From NCBI GenBank assembly GCA_050115935.1, contig JASFPO010000047.1, forward strand, positions 1-15,140: a DNA stretch of 15,140 bases, given 5' to 3'. The position numbers and the translations under genes were made by a program. The stretch is from GCA-020344715 sp050115935 (GTDB taxonomy: Archaea > Thermoproteota > Bathyarchaeia > Bathyarchaeales > Bathyarchaeaceae). This document shows, one piece after another, positions 13,446 to 15,140 of this stretch; positions within the stretch are counted from its first letter, which is position 1; every line of letters starts with the position of its first letter. Below the pieces are notes generated by a model. The model was not told where the DNA came from. It made no database searches and saw only the letters and a program-made list of their open reading frames with translations.

Positions 13446-13823
13446 GTGAAATCCAAAAGAGGAGAATTAGAATTGTCTGTTTCACCCTCACCTTCAAGAA
13501 TTCTAAGAAACCTGTTGAGAGACGAAGCATTCTATTTCTTCACTTCAATAGGCAACTACACTGGACAGAAGGCGGCTTCACTTGAAGAATTCAGGCAAAA
13601 AGTCAGAGAGATAGATATTAAATCTTTAGAGTTTCATCTTCACCGCGAGGATTTTGAAAAATGGATAGGCCAAACCCTAGGGGATTCCGGACTTGCAGCT
13701 CAGATTAAAAATCTACGGTTGAGAAAGATTGTTGGGCATGCTTTACGAGAGCAGCTTTATGTTGTTGTTTCAGGACGTTACCGAGAGCTGAAAGGAAAAC
13801 CAACACACAGAGTGATGACCTAA
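13446..13823 (+). CDS. DUF5752-like protein
   Basis: Soluble protein of 125 residues, function unknown. The sequence FYFFTSIGNYTGQKAASLEEF (about residues 30-50), then VREIDIKSLEFHLHREDFEKWIGQTLGDSGLAAQI (about 54-88), matches what I recall of the DUF5752 family, in which an aromatic strand, a 'YtG' turn, and 'iks.eFHl.r.DfekWi' recur. A helical C-terminus with LREQLYVVVSGRYRELKG completes it. Family members also occur fused to sugar-phosphorylase-type enzymes, which does not fix a role here. GTG 13446 is leaderless-compatible with a TATA-like CTTATAAG at 13418; TTG 13473, 8 bases after AGAGGAG, with a second TATA-like word at 13437, is an equal alternative. It lies 40 bases after the Lrp gene and converges with the DNA ligase gene 8 bases away. 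Confidence 0.72.
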   Translation: MKSKRGELELSVSPSPSRILRNLLRDEAFYFFTSIGNYTGQKAASLEEFRQKVREIDIKSLEFHLHREDFEKWIGQTLGDSGLAAQIKNLRLRKIVGHALREQLYVVVSGRYRELKGKPTHRVMT

Positions 13824-13831
13824 CATACATG

Positions 13832-15140
13832 CTACTCAGCCACTCTCTTCAGTTGGCCTCTATACATCTCAATGATCTCCCTTGTCGTCGTGGCGTCTTC
13901 GGCTGCCTTATCTAGCCTGAAGTTTCCAGTAAACCGTGGAAATCGAATGGCGAGGCCGCTTCCTTTTCGTATAGTGTTCATCGCGCATGTGTGAATTGGG
14001 CTGAGCGTGATTTCAGCGCCGATTACTTCAATGATGACCTTAGGTTCAAACCAGATGTCAGCTTCTAGTGTAGAGTTGACACGGGGGCTTTTGTGGGGTA
14101 TCTTGTGCTTTTCCATCATTTTTGGAAGTTTCGCTAGATTCTCATCTGTGAAGCCTGTGCCGCATTTGGTGACTGTCTTGAAGACATCTTCGTCTAGGTC
14201 ATAAGCAGCCACAAGCAAGGCGCCATAGGTGCCGCCTCTCTTTCCTCTTCCGTGAAATGCCCCAACGACAACCAGATCAACCGTATCTGTCATTTCGCTC
14301 TTATAGTCACGTTTGTATTTTATCCAAAGCCATCCTCTGGCACCAGCTTGGTAAACAGCGTCTGGATTCAGAGATTTACAGATCAGTCCTTCGGATCCCT
14401 TTTCAACAGCTTTCTCAAAGAACTTTTCTAGCTGTTCAGGATTCTTAACGATGAGGTATTCTGCAACTCTGACATGTTCACCAGATTGAATGATCTGTTC
14501 GAGGGCTTTATGCCTGATCGGATAAGGTTTCAGGGTTAGGTCTTTTCCGTCCATGTATAACGCGTCAAACATGAAAAGTGAGACAGGGTATTCTTCTACG
14601 GCTTTTTGGATACCGTGCTTTCGTCTTCGATGCATCAGTTCTTGGAATGGTCTCGTCTCGCCAGTGTCTGGATCGATGGCTACGACTTCAGCCTCAACAA
14701 TGGCGTCTTTTGCTTTCACATGTTTGCTGAACAACTTAACGGCGTCTGGGAATTGTTTTGTTATGTTTTCAAGTCGACGAGAGAAGAGAGAAATTTTGTT
14801 TCCTTTTTTGTGGGCTTGGATTCTTTCTCCATCATACTTGAACTCGGCTATGCATTCTCCTCCAAGTTTCTCGAGAATTTCTTGGGGTGAGCTTAATCGT
14901 TCAGCTAGCATTGGTCTTACAGGCTCGCCCACAGACACTTGGAATTCTTTGATGCCTTCTAATCCTTTTTCCACAACGGTCTTAGCTACTCTGCCTAGAT
15001 CTGAGGAGATGTTATATGCGCGTTCTAAAGCTTCACGAGCTTCTTTTCCGCCTCCGTATGCTATTGCTAATGCGTCAAGGACTGTCATGTCAGCGATTCC
15101 GAGCCGTAATGCGCCAGTGACGGTTCGAATGATATATTTT
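13832..15140 (-). CDS. lig: ATP-dependent DNA ligase, partial (5' end beyond the window)
   Basis: Archaeal DNA ligase I type, joining nicks in replication and repair; it forms an enzyme-AMP intermediate. The frame is open to the right edge, reading KYIIRTVTGALRLGIADMTVLDALA across 15140-15065, a conserved ligase segment. The gene therefore begins outside the window, and only the Met at 15088 makes an apparent start. Motifs in order: catalytic Lys in EFKYDGERIQ (motif I), LFSRRLENIT (motif III), EAEVVAID then FQELMHRRRK, EGLICKS (motif IV), WIKYKRDY (motif V), and AIRFPRF near the end of the OB-fold domain, followed by ATTTREIIEMY. The nucleotidyltransferase and OB domains are complete; part of the N-terminal DNA-binding domain is missing. 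By comparison with known archaeal ligases about 150 residues are probably absent. It ends 8 bases from the convergent DUF5752-like gene. No broken motif was seen. Confidence 0.95.
   Translation of the reverse strand, partial: KYIIRTVTGALRLGIADMTVLDALAIAYGGGKEAREALERAYNISSDLGRVAKTVVEKGLEGIKEFQVSVGEPVRPMLAERLSSPQEILEKLGGECIAEFKYDGERIQAHKKGNKISLFSRRLENITKQFPDAVKLFSKHVKAKDAIVEAEVVAIDPDTGETRPFQELMHRRRKHGIQKAVEEYPVSLFMFDALYMDGKDLTLKPYPIRHKALEQIIQSGEHVRVAEYLIVKNPEQLEKFFEKAVEKGSEGLICKSLNPDAVYQAGARGWLWIKYKRDYKSEMTDTVDLVVVGAFHGRGKRGGTYGALLVAAYDLDEDVFKTVTKCGTGFTDENLAKLPKMMEKHKIPHKSPRVNSTLEADIWFEPKVIIEVIGAEITLSPIHTCAMNTIRKGSGLAIRFPRFTGNFRLDKAAEDATTTREIIEMYRGQLKRVAE

Noticed and set aside
15110..15140. 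GGTTCGAAT resembling a tRNA TPsiC loop
   Set aside because: It lies within the conserved DNA ligase coding sequence on the other strand and has no acceptor or anticodon stems around it.

Overview
The window looks like a piece of an archaeal chromosome. It carries an archaeosortase/exosortase-family enzyme, an archaeal-type ATP-dependent DNA ligase, an Lrp/AsnC regulator, small winged-helix proteins of archaeal type, frequent TTG/GTG starts, and TATA boxes 22-29 bases ahead of several starts, which suggests leaderless transcripts. From family resemblance I would place it in the TACK group, perhaps Bathyarchaeia. That placement is inference. No rRNA, tRNA, CRISPR array, transposase or integrase was seen.

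Left third (1-6530, all on +): a cell-surface assembly locus. In order it has a polysaccharide flippase (81-1655), a multidomain archaeosortase (1785-3818), an unknown coiled-coil membrane protein (3853-4782), a very small two-helix membrane protein (about 4779-4993), a dolichol-phosphate-sugar-synthase-like GT2 glycosyltransferase (5144-5836), and an exported protein ending in a PEF-CTERM-like sorting signal (5916-6527). The inferred logic is that the glycosyltransferase charges a lipid carrier, the flippase moves lipid-linked sugar out, and the sortase processes proteins carrying the C-terminal signal. The sortase is the most unusual gene: a Cys/Arg/His catalytic core is followed by a four-cysteine zinc ribbon, an EpsI-like extracytoplasmic domain, another membrane helix and a cytosolic helical tail.

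Middle (6530-10480): two tandem paralogous membrane-anchored beta-rich proteins and a small Cys-rich membrane protein on -, a YdjM/DUF457-type membrane protein on +, a secreted DUF11-like protein on -, and a gene-free stretch of about 640 bases with direct and inverted repeats.

Right (10480-15140): two small winged-helix proteins that converge and overlap at their 3' ends, a coiled-coil/Pro-rich two-domain protein, an unknown 161-residue protein, an Lrp/AsnC regulator with a dyad over its TATA box, a DUF5752-like protein, and the 3' part of an ATP-dependent DNA ligase that runs off the right edge.

Two genes (near 4779 and 8429) look as though their true starts are one base out of frame, each next to a short homopolymer. 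This is either real variation or a sequencing error.
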